This document shows positions 8,299 to 16,551 of a DNA stretch of 64,000 bases, in pieces. The notes below the pieces were generated by a model. The model made no database searches. It was not told where the DNA came from and worked only from the letters and a program-made list of their open reading frames with translations. Numbering within the stretch: position 1 is the stretch's first letter; the number at the start of each line of letters is the position of its first letter. Source of the DNA: Amycolatopsis camponoti. GTDB lineage: Bacteria; Actinomycetota; Actinomycetes; Mycobacteriales; Pseudonocardiaceae. The position numbers were made by a program, and so were the translations under genes. Location: NCBI RefSeq assembly GCF_902497555.1, contig NZ_CABVGP010000003.1:744001-808000 (forward strand), written 5' to 3'.

Positions 8299-8592
8299 GT
8301 GCTCGGCGGAATTTGGGGCATCATCTCGACGATCATCGTGGGCCTGATCCTGGGCGTGCTCGGCCGGCTGTTCGCGCCGGGCGACCAGAAGATCCCGATC
8401 TGGCTGACCATCGTCGTCGGCATCGTGGCCGCGTTCATCGGCAACTGGCTCGCGGGCGTGTTCGGCGTCAAGGACACGTCCGGCATCGACTGGATCCGGC
8501 ACATCTTCCAGATCGTCGCCGCCGTCGTCGGGGTCATCGCGGCCTCGGCGATCTACGCGAAGGTCAAGGGCGGCAGCCGCACTACCGCCTGA
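8299..8592 (+). CDS. GlsB/YeaQ/YmgE-family membrane protein, copy 2
   Basis: A 97-residue paralogue of the gene at 7875, with the same block GLILGVLGRLFAPGDQ and IPIWLTIVVGIVAAFIGN. Three hydrophobic segments and a short basic tail. The GTG at 8299 follows GGAGGAGG, a strong ribosome site; longer in-frame ATG starts have none. Its 3' end overlaps the convergent MFS gene by 11 nt. Confidence 0.83.
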   Translation: MLGGIWGIISTIIVGLILGVLGRLFAPGDQKIPIWLTIVVGIVAAFIGNWLAGVFGVKDTSGIDWIRHIFQIVAAVVGVIAASAIYAKVKGGSRTTA

Positions 8593-9970
8593 CGGCCAGG
8601 CCTGCGCCGGCGAGCAGCAGCACGGCGGCGCAGGTCATCGTCGTGGTGAGCGCGGTCGCGGACGACGTCACGGCGAGCGTCAGGAACAAGCTGCCGAACG
8701 TGGCCACGCCGACGACCTGGCCCAGCTGCAGCGTGGTGGTCAGCAGACCGCTGACGTCCGCCGCGCGCTCGAGCGGGACGTGCGTCAGCGCGTTCACCAT
8801 CAGGGAGCCGAACGCGGGGCCCATCGACAGCCCGAACAGCAGCAGGGCCACGAAGAACAGCGCGCCGCCGTCGCTCCCGAGGGCGAGCAGCGCGTAGGCG
8901 ATCGCGGATCCCACGTAACCGCACGGGGTCAGCCAGGCGTGCACCCGCCGCGGCAGCCGGTTCCAGAAGAACCCGCACAGGCCGAAGACGACACCGCCGG
9001 GCGCCATCGCCAGGCCGGCGGCCATCGCCGTCTTGCCGAGGCCCGACTGCAGGTGCAGCGACACGCAGAAGAGGAAGCCGCCGTAGGACGCGACGCCCGC
9101 CCCGAGCGTGGCCAGACCCGGCGCGACACCACGAATCTTGAGCGCGGCCAGGTCGACGAGCGGGTCGCGCACGCGGCGTTCCACGACCACGAACAGCACG
9201 GCCAGCAGAACCCCCACGGCGATCGATCCGTACGTCCAAGCGGGCCAGCCGGTTTCGTGCCCGAGCACCAGCGGCAGCACGACGAGGACCACGGCCGGCA
9301 CGGCGATCGCGAGTCCGGCGAGGTCGAGCCGGCGGCCGGCCTTCGCGGCGCCGCCGGGCAGCAGCTTCAGCGCGAACACCGCGACGAGCACGCCGATCGG
9401 GACGTTCACCAGGAAGATCGGCCGCCAGCCCGCGCCGAAGAGGTCGGCACCGACGAGCACGCCACCGAGCACCTGGCCGGCCACGAACGCGACCGAGATG
9501 ACGGCGGTGTACGCGCTGAGCGCCTTGGCCCGCGCGGCGCCGGTGAACTGCGCCTGGATGACGCTGATGACCTGCGGCATCATCAGCGCGGCGCCCGCGC
9601 CCTGGGCGATCCGGGCGACGATCAGGGGCGCCGCACCCGGCGCGAGGCCGCACAGCAGCGAGCAGACGGTGAAGGCGATCGTGCCGGTGACGAACAGCCG
9701 TCGCCGTCCGAACAGCTCGCCGAGGCGGGCGCCGGTGATCAGCAGCATCGCGTAGCCCACGGTGTAGCCGGAAACGACGAGCTGCAGCGCGGCGCCGGAC
9801 GTGTGCAGGTCGGTGCGGATGCCGGTCATGGCGACGTTCACGACGGTGACGTCGAGCAGCGCCATGAACTGGCCGAGCAGCAGGACGGCCAGCAGGAACC
9901 ACGGCCGCCGGTCCGGCCGGGCTGCCCGGTCCGTGGCCGGGCCGGCCGGTACAGGGGTGGTCAGAGTCAT
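8582..9970 (-). CDS. MFS drug:H+ antiporter, DHA2 (14-TM) family
   Basis: A 462-residue multidrug-type exporter with about 14 membrane helices. FMALLDVTVVNVAM in TM1 is the hallmark of DHA2 proteins, GARLGELFGRRRLF is the loop 2-3 motif A, and GYTVGYAMLLI and GAGAALMMPQVISVIQ follow in the usual order. It would export small hydrophobic compounds using the proton gradient. The ATG at 9970 has CGGAG upstream. It is divergent from an XRE/MmyB-type regulator at 10091, a very common arrangement in actinobacteria in which the regulator represses or activates the exporter. Confidence 0.9.
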   Translation of the reverse strand: MTLTTPVPAGPATDRAARPDRRPWFLLAVLLLGQFMALLDVTVVNVAMTGIRTDLHTSGAALQLVVSGYTVGYAMLLITGARLGELFGRRRLFVTGTIAFTVCSLLCGLAPGAAPLIVARIAQGAGAALMMPQVISVIQAQFTGAARAKALSAYTAVISVAFVAGQVLGGVLVGADLFGAGWRPIFLVNVPIGVLVAVFALKLLPGGAAKAGRRLDLAGLAIAVPAVVLVVLPLVLGHETGWPAWTYGSIAVGVLLAVLFVVVERRVRDPLVDLAALKIRGVAPGLATLGAGVASYGGFLFCVSLHLQSGLGKTAMAAGLAMAPGGVVFGLCGFFWNRLPRRVHAWLTPCGYVGSAIAYALLALGSDGGALFFVALLLFGLSMGPAFGSLMVNALTHVPLERAADVSGLLTTTLQLGQVVGVATFGSLFLTLAVTSSATALTTTMTCAAVLLLAGAGLAVRR

Positions 9971-10090
9971 GGCTCCGAGCCTGCTTTTCCCTGGCGACGC
10001 GCGGAGAGAGCCTGCTGATGCTGGTGCTGGGAGTACCAGCGTCGCCGGCTGAGTCCAGAAACTGTCGTACCCCTCCGGCACCATGTCCGC

Positions 10091-10930
10091 ATGACCCAGA
10101 CCCAGGTCCGCACGAGCCGCCGGGAGGAACTCGGCGCGTTCCTCAAGGCGTGCCGGGCGCGGATCGGCCCGGAGGAGGTCGGCCTCGCGCCCGGCCCACG
10201 CCGGCGTCTCAGCGGGTTGCGCCGGGAGGAGGTGGCGCTGCTCGCCGGCGTCGGCGTCACCTGGTACACGTGGCTGGAGCAGGGGCGGCCGATCAACGCG
10301 AGCTCGCAGGTGCTCGACGCGGTGGCGCGCACGCTGCGGATGGACCACCCGGAGCGGGAGCACCTGTACCGGCTGGCGGAGCTGACGCCGTCGCGGCTGC
10401 CGTCGACCGTGGAGCTGGTGCCGGACACGGTGCTCGAGGTGCTGCGCGCCCTCGATCCGCTGCCCGCCACGGTGGTCAACGGCCGGTTCGACATCCTGGA
10501 GTCGAACGCGGCCCAGGAGGAGCTGTTCTGGGAGTGGCACAGCCTGCCGTGCCTGCACAAGAACCTGCTGTGGTGCTGCGTGACCGAGCCGAACGCGCGG
10601 GGGTTCCTCCTGAACTACGACGAGGAGGTCCCCTACATGGTCGCGCGGATGCGCACCGAGTACGGCAGGCACGTCGGCGATCCGTCCTGGGAAGAGGACA
10701 TCCGGCGGCTGTCGGCGCTGAGCCCGGAGTTCGCCGGGCTGTGGGCGCGGCACGAGGTCGCGGAGCCGCAGGCCCGGCTGCGGCGGTTGAACCACCCGCG
10801 GGCCGGCCGGCTGAACCTCCGGTTGACCGAGCTGGCGGTGTCCGAAGCGCCGGGACTGCGGATCCAGGTGTCCACTCCGGACGATGCCGGGAGCTGGGCG
10901 TTGCTGCCTTCGACGCGGCGGCCGTCATGA
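10091..10930 (+). CDS. XRE-family regulator with MmyB-like ligand-binding domain
   Basis: A 279-residue DNA-binding regulator. Residues about 10-85 are a helix-turn-helix of the XRE type (LSGLRREEVALLAGVGVTWYTWLEQGR), and about 105-270 match the MmyB-like PAS-type ligand domain (VVNGRFDILESNAA). MmyB-like proteins of actinobacteria control adjacent exporters or dehydrogenases, possibly by binding fatty acids. The 120-nt divergent gap to the MFS gene holds the shared promoter. Its stop overlaps the start of the LRR gene (ATGA), so the two are translationally coupled. Confidence 0.88.
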   Translation: MTQTQVRTSRREELGAFLKACRARIGPEEVGLAPGPRRRLSGLRREEVALLAGVGVTWYTWLEQGRPINASSQVLDAVARTLRMDHPEREHLYRLAELTPSRLPSTVELVPDTVLEVLRALDPLPATVVNGRFDILESNAAQEELFWEWHSLPCLHKNLLWCCVTEPNARGFLLNYDEEVPYMVARMRTEYGRHVGDPSWEEDIRRLSALSPEFAGLWARHEVAEPQARLRRLNHPRAGRLNLRLTELAVSEAPGLRIQVSTPDDAGSWALLPSTRRPS

Positions 10931-11634
10931 CGGCACTCGAGCTGAGCGGCCGGGGGCTGACGTCGTTTCCCTCGCTGCCACCGGGGGTGACCCGGCTCGA
11001 CCTGTACAAGAACTCCCTTTCGACGGTGCCCGCGTCGTTGTGGGAGCACACCGGGCTGGAGGTGCTCAACCTCGCGACGAACCGGCTTTCTTCGCTACCG
11101 CCGGGGATTTCGGCACTCTCTTCGGTGCACACGCTGGACCTGGCGCACAACCGGTTCGAGTCATTGCCGGACGAGCTGGGCGAGCTGGCCGGGCTCACCG
11201 AGTACCTGTACGTCAGTGACAACCGGCTGACGGCGTTCCCTCCGGCGTGGTGCCGGTTGGGCCGGCTGCGGTACCTGGGCTGCACGGACAACCGGCTCAC
11301 CGCGTTGCCGTCGGATCTGTCCGGGTTCTCTTCGCTGCGCGAACTCCGGTTGTACCGCAACGAGCTGACCGCGCTGCCGGAGTCGATCGGCACGCTCGGT
11401 GCCTTGCGGGAGCTGCACCTGCGGGGCAACCGGTTGACGTCGCTGCCCGCGTCGATCGGTTCGCTGACCGAGCTGCGTCAGCTGGACCTGCGGGAGAACC
11501 TCCTGGAGACCCTGCCGTCGTCGATGGCTCGACTGTCCAAACTGGACAAGCTGGATCTGCGGTGGAACAAGCACTTCCGGGAGCCGGCGTGGCTGCGCGA
11601 CTTCGAGGAGGCGGGGTGCATGGTCCTTCGCTGA
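10927..11634 (+). CDS. Leucine-rich-repeat protein
   Basis: A 235-residue protein made almost wholly of about nine 23-residue leucine-rich repeats of the LxxLxLxxNxLxxLP type (for example LHLRGNRLTSLPASI). No signal peptide, membrane segment or catalytic domain is visible, so it is probably a cytosolic protein-binding scaffold. It overlaps the regulator stop by ATGA. The final module, LDKLDLRWNKHF then a charged end, resembles a capping repeat. Partner unknown. Confidence 0.85.
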   Translation: MTALELSGRGLTSFPSLPPGVTRLDLYKNSLSTVPASLWEHTGLEVLNLATNRLSSLPPGISALSSVHTLDLAHNRFESLPDELGELAGLTEYLYVSDNRLTAFPPAWCRLGRLRYLGCTDNRLTALPSDLSGFSSLRELRLYRNELTALPESIGTLGALRELHLRGNRLTSLPASIGSLTELRQLDLRENLLETLPSSMARLSKLDKLDLRWNKHFREPAWLRDFEEAGCMVLR

Positions 11635-11638
11635 CAAC

Positions 11639-13606
11639 TCAACAGAGGATGGTCGGGCGCGGGCCATACGTCGCCGTGTGCGACGTCCGCCGGACCTCGG
11701 CGCCGCTCACGACGTCGTAGAGCACGCGGGTGTCGGTGACGCTGAAGCCGGGCGTCCCGATCGACGGCTGGCACGGGTCGGTGCCGCTTCCGCCGAACTG
11801 GACCGGTGGCGGGTCACCGGGTGTCTGGGCACCGGTCTGGCTCTCGACGCGGTAGTGGCGGGTGCCCCAGATCCGGACCGTCACGGAGTCGCCGGACACC
11901 ACGGCCTGGACGGCGATCCCGGTCGGCGAGTCGTTCGTCAGCTTGAGCTCGACGGGGCTGCCGTCGGCGTTGACGGCCTTGGCGTCGCGGCCGACGGGGT
12001 AGCGGTCGAGGTAGCGGTCGTGCTCGAGGTGGCCACCGTCGGTCAGGCCCGCGAGGTAGCCCGCGTTGTACAAAGTGGACGCGAGCTGCGAGACGCCACC
12101 GCCGGTGACGGTCGCGCCGGTGCCGTCTTCGTCGGCCGGGGCGGGCACGTAGCCGTTGCCGGCGGTGCGCGGGCCGGAGCGGGCGCCGAGGCTGAACGTC
12201 TCGCCGGGCTTGACGATCGTGCCGGACACGCGGGCGGCGAGCGTCCGGTTGTTCGTCGCGGCCGGGCCGGCGAGGCCACCGGTGGTGAACTCGCCGACGA
12301 CCTCCTTGATGCCGAGCGCGCTGGCGGCGTCGGTGGTCACGCCGGGCTTCGACGCGCTGTAAACGACGGGCAGGTCCCGGCCGTCGGTCTTCTTGAGGAC
12401 GTCGATGAGCGGCAGGAAGGTCTTCTCCCAGTTGACCTTCCGGGCGTCCTCGGAGGGATCGACGGCGGGCTGGTCGCCGGTGAAGACGATCTGCGCGTCC
12501 TTGCCGTCGGTCTCGGTGCTCGCGAGCCCGTCCTTCAGGGCGGCCTGCAGCTTGCCCTGGTCGATGCGGACCTCGACGGCCCCGCCCTCGACCGCGGCGA
12601 ACTGGAACGACGACGCGATCGTGGCCGGCGTGAGCGGGACGTCCTTGCCCTGCCCGTGCACGACGACCGGCTTCGCGACAGCGGGCACGACGATCTGCCG
12701 GTAGGCGGCCTGCACACCGGCCGCGGTCGCCTTGACGGGCGTGATCGCCATGCCGAGCTTGACCCCGCCGGGGTCGAGCCAGTGCTCGGTGACGGCGTGC
12801 ACGGCGCCGGCGAGGTCGGTCAGCTGCTGACCTTGCCGCGGCAGGACGGGGTAGGGCGTGACACCACCGTCGCCGACGGCCATGAACCCGACCGAACCTT
12901 CGGTGGCCGGGTGGTTCAGCCTGCCCTCGGCGAGCTCGCGCACGGCTTGGGCGATCTGGTTCGGATCGGTCTGCGTGGCGACCCCGACCTCGCGGCTGGT
13001 GAAGAAGGACATGACCCGCGTGATCGGGCTGAGCGGCTGGTGCCCGGCGAGCCCGAGGGTGTTCGGCCAGTCGAGCCCGAGCCCGGACTTCGAGGGCACG
13101 AGCTCGGCCTGGACATCACCCCCGTGGACGACGACGGGCCGGATGAGCCGCGGCTCGAGTTCCTTGCGCAGCTTGGCTTCCGCTTCGGCATGGGTCAGCC
13201 CCCCGACATCGACGCCGGCCACGGTCACCCCCCGCGGAACATCCCCGGCGCTGGCGACGAGGTCGATGGCGTAGAGGATGACGAAGAGCCCGAGCGCGAT
13301 CCCGACGGACATCATGGTCCGGGCAAGACCGGTCCGAAGCCTCCGCGCGGCAGTCTCGGGGGCGGGAGGTGGAACGGGGGTTTCGAGAAGTTCGCCGAGC
13401 AGATCATCGGCGAAGAGATCAGTAGTGCCGGCGGCTTCGGGCTCCGCGGTCGCGGCTTCGGGTTCAGCACTCGACTCGGCGAGTTCCTCGGCGGCAAGAG
13501 GCTCGGCGGGCTCGGTTTCCCCGGGCGTGGGCTCGGCGGCCGGCTCCGGGGTCGCAGGCTCGCTTTCCCGCACCTCGGCAGGTTCGCGCACCTTGTCTTC
13601 TGCCAC
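11639..13606 (-). CDS. VanW-family / YoaR-like cell-envelope protein
   Basis: A 655-residue envelope protein. Residues 1-85 are acidic, Pro/Glu/Ala-rich and probably cytosolic; a single membrane helix follows at about 97-117; the rest is extracytoplasmic. Two regions resemble peptidoglycan-binding type 4 domains (one opening GVTVAGVDVGGLTHAEAEAKL), and the VanW domain follows (FTTGGLAGPAATNNRTLAARV, GETFSLGARSGPRTAGNGYV, GGGVSQLASTLYNAGYLAGL). VanW biochemical function is unknown. The GTG start at 13606 sits 9 nt after the GroES-like stop, giving a three-gene operon with the thioredoxin/NHL gene. Confidence 0.85.
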   Translation of the reverse strand: MAEDKVREPAEVRESEPATPEPAAEPTPGETEPAEPLAAEELAESSAEPEAATAEPEAAGTTDLFADDLLGELLETPVPPPAPETAARRLRTGLARTMMSVGIALGLFVILYAIDLVASAGDVPRGVTVAGVDVGGLTHAEAEAKLRKELEPRLIRPVVVHGGDVQAELVPSKSGLGLDWPNTLGLAGHQPLSPITRVMSFFTSREVGVATQTDPNQIAQAVRELAEGRLNHPATEGSVGFMAVGDGGVTPYPVLPRQGQQLTDLAGAVHAVTEHWLDPGGVKLGMAITPVKATAAGVQAAYRQIVVPAVAKPVVVHGQGKDVPLTPATIASSFQFAAVEGGAVEVRIDQGKLQAALKDGLASTETDGKDAQIVFTGDQPAVDPSEDARKVNWEKTFLPLIDVLKKTDGRDLPVVYSASKPGVTTDAASALGIKEVVGEFTTGGLAGPAATNNRTLAARVSGTIVKPGETFSLGARSGPRTAGNGYVPAPADEDGTGATVTGGGVSQLASTLYNAGYLAGLTDGGHLEHDRYLDRYPVGRDAKAVNADGSPVELKLTNDSPTGIAVQAVVSGDSVTVRIWGTRHYRVESQTGAQTPGDPPPVQFGGSGTDPCQPSIGTPGFSVTDTRVLYDVVSGAEVRRTSHTATYGPRPTILC

Positions 13607-13614
13607 GACCCCGC

Positions 13615-13947
13615 CTACAGGTACAGCCCCGTGCCGTGTTCGGTTCGCTCCGTTGCGACCGCGTGGATGTCGCGTTCGCGCATCACCAGGTGGCCCTCGC
13701 CGCGGATCTCGACCTCGAACTGGTCCTCCGGGTTGAAGAGCACGCGGTCGCCGGTCTTGACGTTGCGCACGCTGTTCCCGACGCCCAGCACGTCACCCCA
13801 CGCCAGCCGGCGCGCTACCTGCGCTGTCGCCGGGATCACGATGCCGCCGCTGCTGCGGCGCTCGCCCTCCTCCGGGGCCAGCCTCACCAGCACCCGGTCG
13901 TGGAGCATCTGGATCTCGAGTTTCGCCCCGTCAGACACGGTTGGCAT
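13615..13947 (-). CDS. GroES-like co-chaperonin-type small protein
   Basis: A 110-residue protein with the GroES/chaperonin-10 barrel: LHDRVLVRLAPEEGERRSSGG, then GIVIPATAQ, then GDRVLFN. The mobile-loop region (ERRSSGGIVIP) is kept. It is not beside a groEL gene and has a longer tail, so it is likely a stand-alone GroES paralogue rather than the housekeeping cochaperonin. It starts 1 nt after the thioredoxin/NHL stop and ends 9 nt before VanW, clearly in the same operon. Its partner is unknown. Confidence 0.75.
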   Translation of the reverse strand: MPTVSDGAKLEIQMLHDRVLVRLAPEEGERRSSGGIVIPATAQVARRLAWGDVLGVGNSVRNVKTGDRVLFNPEDQFEVEIRGEGHLVMRERDIHAVATERTEHGTGLYL

Positions 13948-13948
13948 G

Positions 13949-15790
13949 CTACTCGGCGGGCTCACCCGCCATGACCAGGCTCAGCTCGCGCGCCCCATCC
14001 GCTTGGATCCGCACCGGGACGCCCCAGTCCTGCCGCGTGATCCGGCACGCCGGGTGCTCGCCCCCGTCATCGCAGCTCGCGGCCTGCGCGACGACCTGCA
14101 GCACGCCTTCGGTGACGCCTTCGGCCAGCAGGATCTTGCGCGACAGATCCGTGCCGGTGCCGACGCCGTCGGCCAGCAGCGACGGCGGTGACGCGCTGAT
14201 CTCCAGCCGCGTCGACGGGCCGAAACGGTCGTCCAGCTTCTCGCCGGGCGGCGCCTGGAACACGACCGAAAAGTCGATCTCGCCCGGTGCGAGCACCGTC
14301 GGTGGCCGGCGTACGGCGTGTGCGTCGCCCGATACGAGCGTCGGCGCCGAGGACGAGTCCAGCGGGCCGATGCGGTTGCCCGCCGACTCGACGACCAGCA
14401 GCTCGCCGTCGTGCAGCAGCAGGCCCTGTGGCTCCGAAAGCCCGGTGGCGATCGTCGTCACTTGGCGCGTGAAGACGTCGAAGCGGCGTACGGCGCCGTT
14501 GTACGTGTCCGCGATCGCGACCTTGTCGCCGGGCAGCACGGCGAGGCCGAGCGGGTGCTGCAGCAGCGCCTGGTCGGCCGGGCCGTCGGTGTGGCCGAAC
14601 GAAAAGAGGTCGACGCCGATCGCCGTGTGCACGGTGAACGACTCGCCGGTGGGCTCGATCCAGCGCAGCGCCGACGTCTCCGCGTCGACGAGCCACAGCT
14701 TGTCGCCGTCGGCGGCGAGGCCCGACGTCTGCGCGAAGAACGCTTCGCCGACGTCGCCGTCTCGGAGGCCTTCGACGGTCGTCCCGGCGAAGCGGCGGAT
14801 CGTGCCGGAAACCGGGTCGAACACGCTCAGCGTGTGGTTGCCGGCCATCGCGACGACGACCCCGCCGGCCGCGCCGTACCAGGCGACGTCCCACGGGCTC
14901 GTGAGGTCGACCTCGACGCCCTTGCCGGAGTCCGGTCCGGTGCGCCACTGCGCGCCGGTGCCCGCGACCGTCGTGACCTCGCCGGTGATCAGGTCGAGGC
15001 CGCGCAGCCGGTGACCGGCGGTGTCGGCGACCACGGCGTGGTAGCCGGCGCGCTCGGCGACGTCGTAGGGCAGCAGCGCGATGCCGGACGGCTCGGCGAA
15101 CGTCGCGATGTCGAACGGTCCGTCCTGGCCACCGCGTTCTCCGCTGCCGAAGCGCCGGATGACCGTCTCACCGTCCGAAGCGAACTCGACGACGGAGTGG
15201 TGCCCGGTGTCCGCGACGAGGACGCGTCCCTCGGCCGTCGCGACGGCCTTGCTCGGGAACCGCAGCTCGCTGACCTGCTCCTCGACCGGGACGTACGGGC
15301 TGCCGCCGCGGCGAAGCGTCCCCTTCGCTTCGTGCTTCTTCACGAGGTCGGCGATGACGCGGCGAAGCGCCTCTTCGTGCCCTTCGCCCGCGGCGACGTG
15401 CACGACGTACCCCTCGGGGTCGACGACCGCCAGCGTCGGCCACGCGCGGACCGCGTACTGCGACCACAGCTCCATCTTCGGGTCGTTGACGACCGGGTGG
15501 TGCACCTCGTAGCGCCGGACCGCGGCTTCGATCGACGCGCGCTCGCCCTCGTGCAGGAACTTCGGCGAGTGGACGCCGATCGTGACGAGCACGTCCGCGA
15601 ACTCGGCTTCGAGGGGGCGCAGCTCGTCGAGCACGTGGAGGCAGTTGATGCAGCCGCTGGTCCAGAAGTCCAGCAGGACGATGCGCCCGCGCAGCTCGGC
15701 GAGGGTCAGCGGGCGCCCGCCGGTGTTCAGCCAGACGTCGCCGCGCAGCTCGGGCGCGCGCACGCGGGCCTGCGGTCGGGGTGAGGTCAC
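13949..15790 (-). CDS. Thioredoxin-like / NHL-repeat fusion protein
   Basis: A 613-residue two-part protein. Residues about 10-150 form a TlpA-type thioredoxin fold with DFWTSGCINCLHVL; the active-site pair is CINC. Residues about 180-500 form an NHL-type beta-propeller with repeats such as VLVADTGHHSVVEF and VAIADTYNGAVRRF. A C-terminal beta-rich domain of about 110 residues follows. The overall order resembles animal NHLRC2. No signal peptide is evident, so it is probably cytosolic. First gene of the operon with the GroES-like and VanW genes. Confidence 0.85.
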   Translation of the reverse strand: MTSPRPQARVRAPELRGDVWLNTGGRPLTLAELRGRIVLLDFWTSGCINCLHVLDELRPLEAEFADVLVTIGVHSPKFLHEGERASIEAAVRRYEVHHPVVNDPKMELWSQYAVRAWPTLAVVDPEGYVVHVAAGEGHEEALRRVIADLVKKHEAKGTLRRGGSPYVPVEEQVSELRFPSKAVATAEGRVLVADTGHHSVVEFASDGETVIRRFGSGERGGQDGPFDIATFAEPSGIALLPYDVAERAGYHAVVADTAGHRLRGLDLITGEVTTVAGTGAQWRTGPDSGKGVEVDLTSPWDVAWYGAAGGVVVAMAGNHTLSVFDPVSGTIRRFAGTTVEGLRDGDVGEAFFAQTSGLAADGDKLWLVDAETSALRWIEPTGESFTVHTAIGVDLFSFGHTDGPADQALLQHPLGLAVLPGDKVAIADTYNGAVRRFDVFTRQVTTIATGLSEPQGLLLHDGELLVVESAGNRIGPLDSSSAPTLVSGDAHAVRRPPTVLAPGEIDFSVVFQAPPGEKLDDRFGPSTRLEISASPPSLLADGVGTGTDLSRKILLAEGVTEGVLQVVAQAASCDDGGEHPACRITRQDWGVPVRIQADGARELSLVMAGEPAE

Positions 15791-15927
15791 GGCAAGAGTG
15801 AACTACATGTGCTCACGCTCTGTTCCGAGGTTCCGCCGATGAGAGAACAAACTCACCCCATGGTGGTGCCCGTGAAGACGGCGGAAAAGAACGCGCGGCG
15901 GGGTGAGCCGCCGCTTAGGCTCGGGAC

Positions 15928-16503
15928 ATGACCCCCGTCCAGCCGGCCGGCGCCCTCACCTTCGAGGAGGCACGGCACCTGCAGGAGAACCTCCGGGAAC
16001 CGGTGCGTCCCGGGCTGACCGGACCCGAGCTCGACGACGTCGAGCGCCGGTTCGGCTTCCGCTTCGCCGCGGACCACCGCACGTTCCTGTCCGCCGGCGT
16101 CCCGATCGGCGACCGCTGGCCGGACTGGCGCTGCGGCAACCCGGAGCAGCTGCGCAAACGGCTGGCCTGGCCGGTCGACGGCGTGCTGTACGACGTCGAG
16201 CACAACGGCTTCTGGCTGCCGGACTGGGGCACGCGCCCGGTCGGCCCGGAGGACGCGGTCCGCGAAGCCCGCCGTCGCCTGGCCGACGTCCCGCAGCTGG
16301 TGCCGGTGTGCGGGCACCGGTACCTGCCCGGCTTCCCGGACACGGCGGGCTACCCGGTGCTGTCGGTGTACCAGACGGACATCATCGTTTACGGCTCCGA
16401 CCTGCGGGACTACCTGCACCGCGAGTTCGCGACGGGCGGCATCAGCACGGCCCCGCCGGACGGGCCGCGTTATATAGATTTCTGGTCCCGCTTCATCGAC
16501 TAA
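15928..16503 (+). CDS. SUKH (SMI1/KNR4-like) domain protein
   Basis: A 191-residue cytosolic protein whose LTGPELDDVERRFGFRFAAD, followed by HRTFLSAGVPIG, is the diagnostic start of the SUKH fold, and which continues with WPVDGVLYDVEHNGFWLPDWG. SUKH proteins often act as immunity proteins to contact-dependent toxins, but many are solitary and uncharacterised. No toxin gene is next to it. Neighbours on both sides are on the other strand, so it is monocistronic. Confidence 0.7.
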   Translation: MTPVQPAGALTFEEARHLQENLREPVRPGLTGPELDDVERRFGFRFAADHRTFLSAGVPIGDRWPDWRCGNPEQLRKRLAWPVDGVLYDVEHNGFWLPDWGTRPVGPEDAVREARRRLADVPQLVPVCGHRYLPGFPDTAGYPVLSVYQTDIIVYGSDLRDYLHREFATGGISTAPPDGPRYIDFWSRFID

Positions 16504-16551
16504 GCGAATCTGACGCTGTCTAGCGCCAAAGCTAGAGAAACTTAGAAGCTG

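Noticed and set aside
14318..15784. 488-codon antisense frame opposite the thioredoxin/NHL gene
   Set aside because: No recognisable motif; the minus strand shows CINC and NHL repeats.
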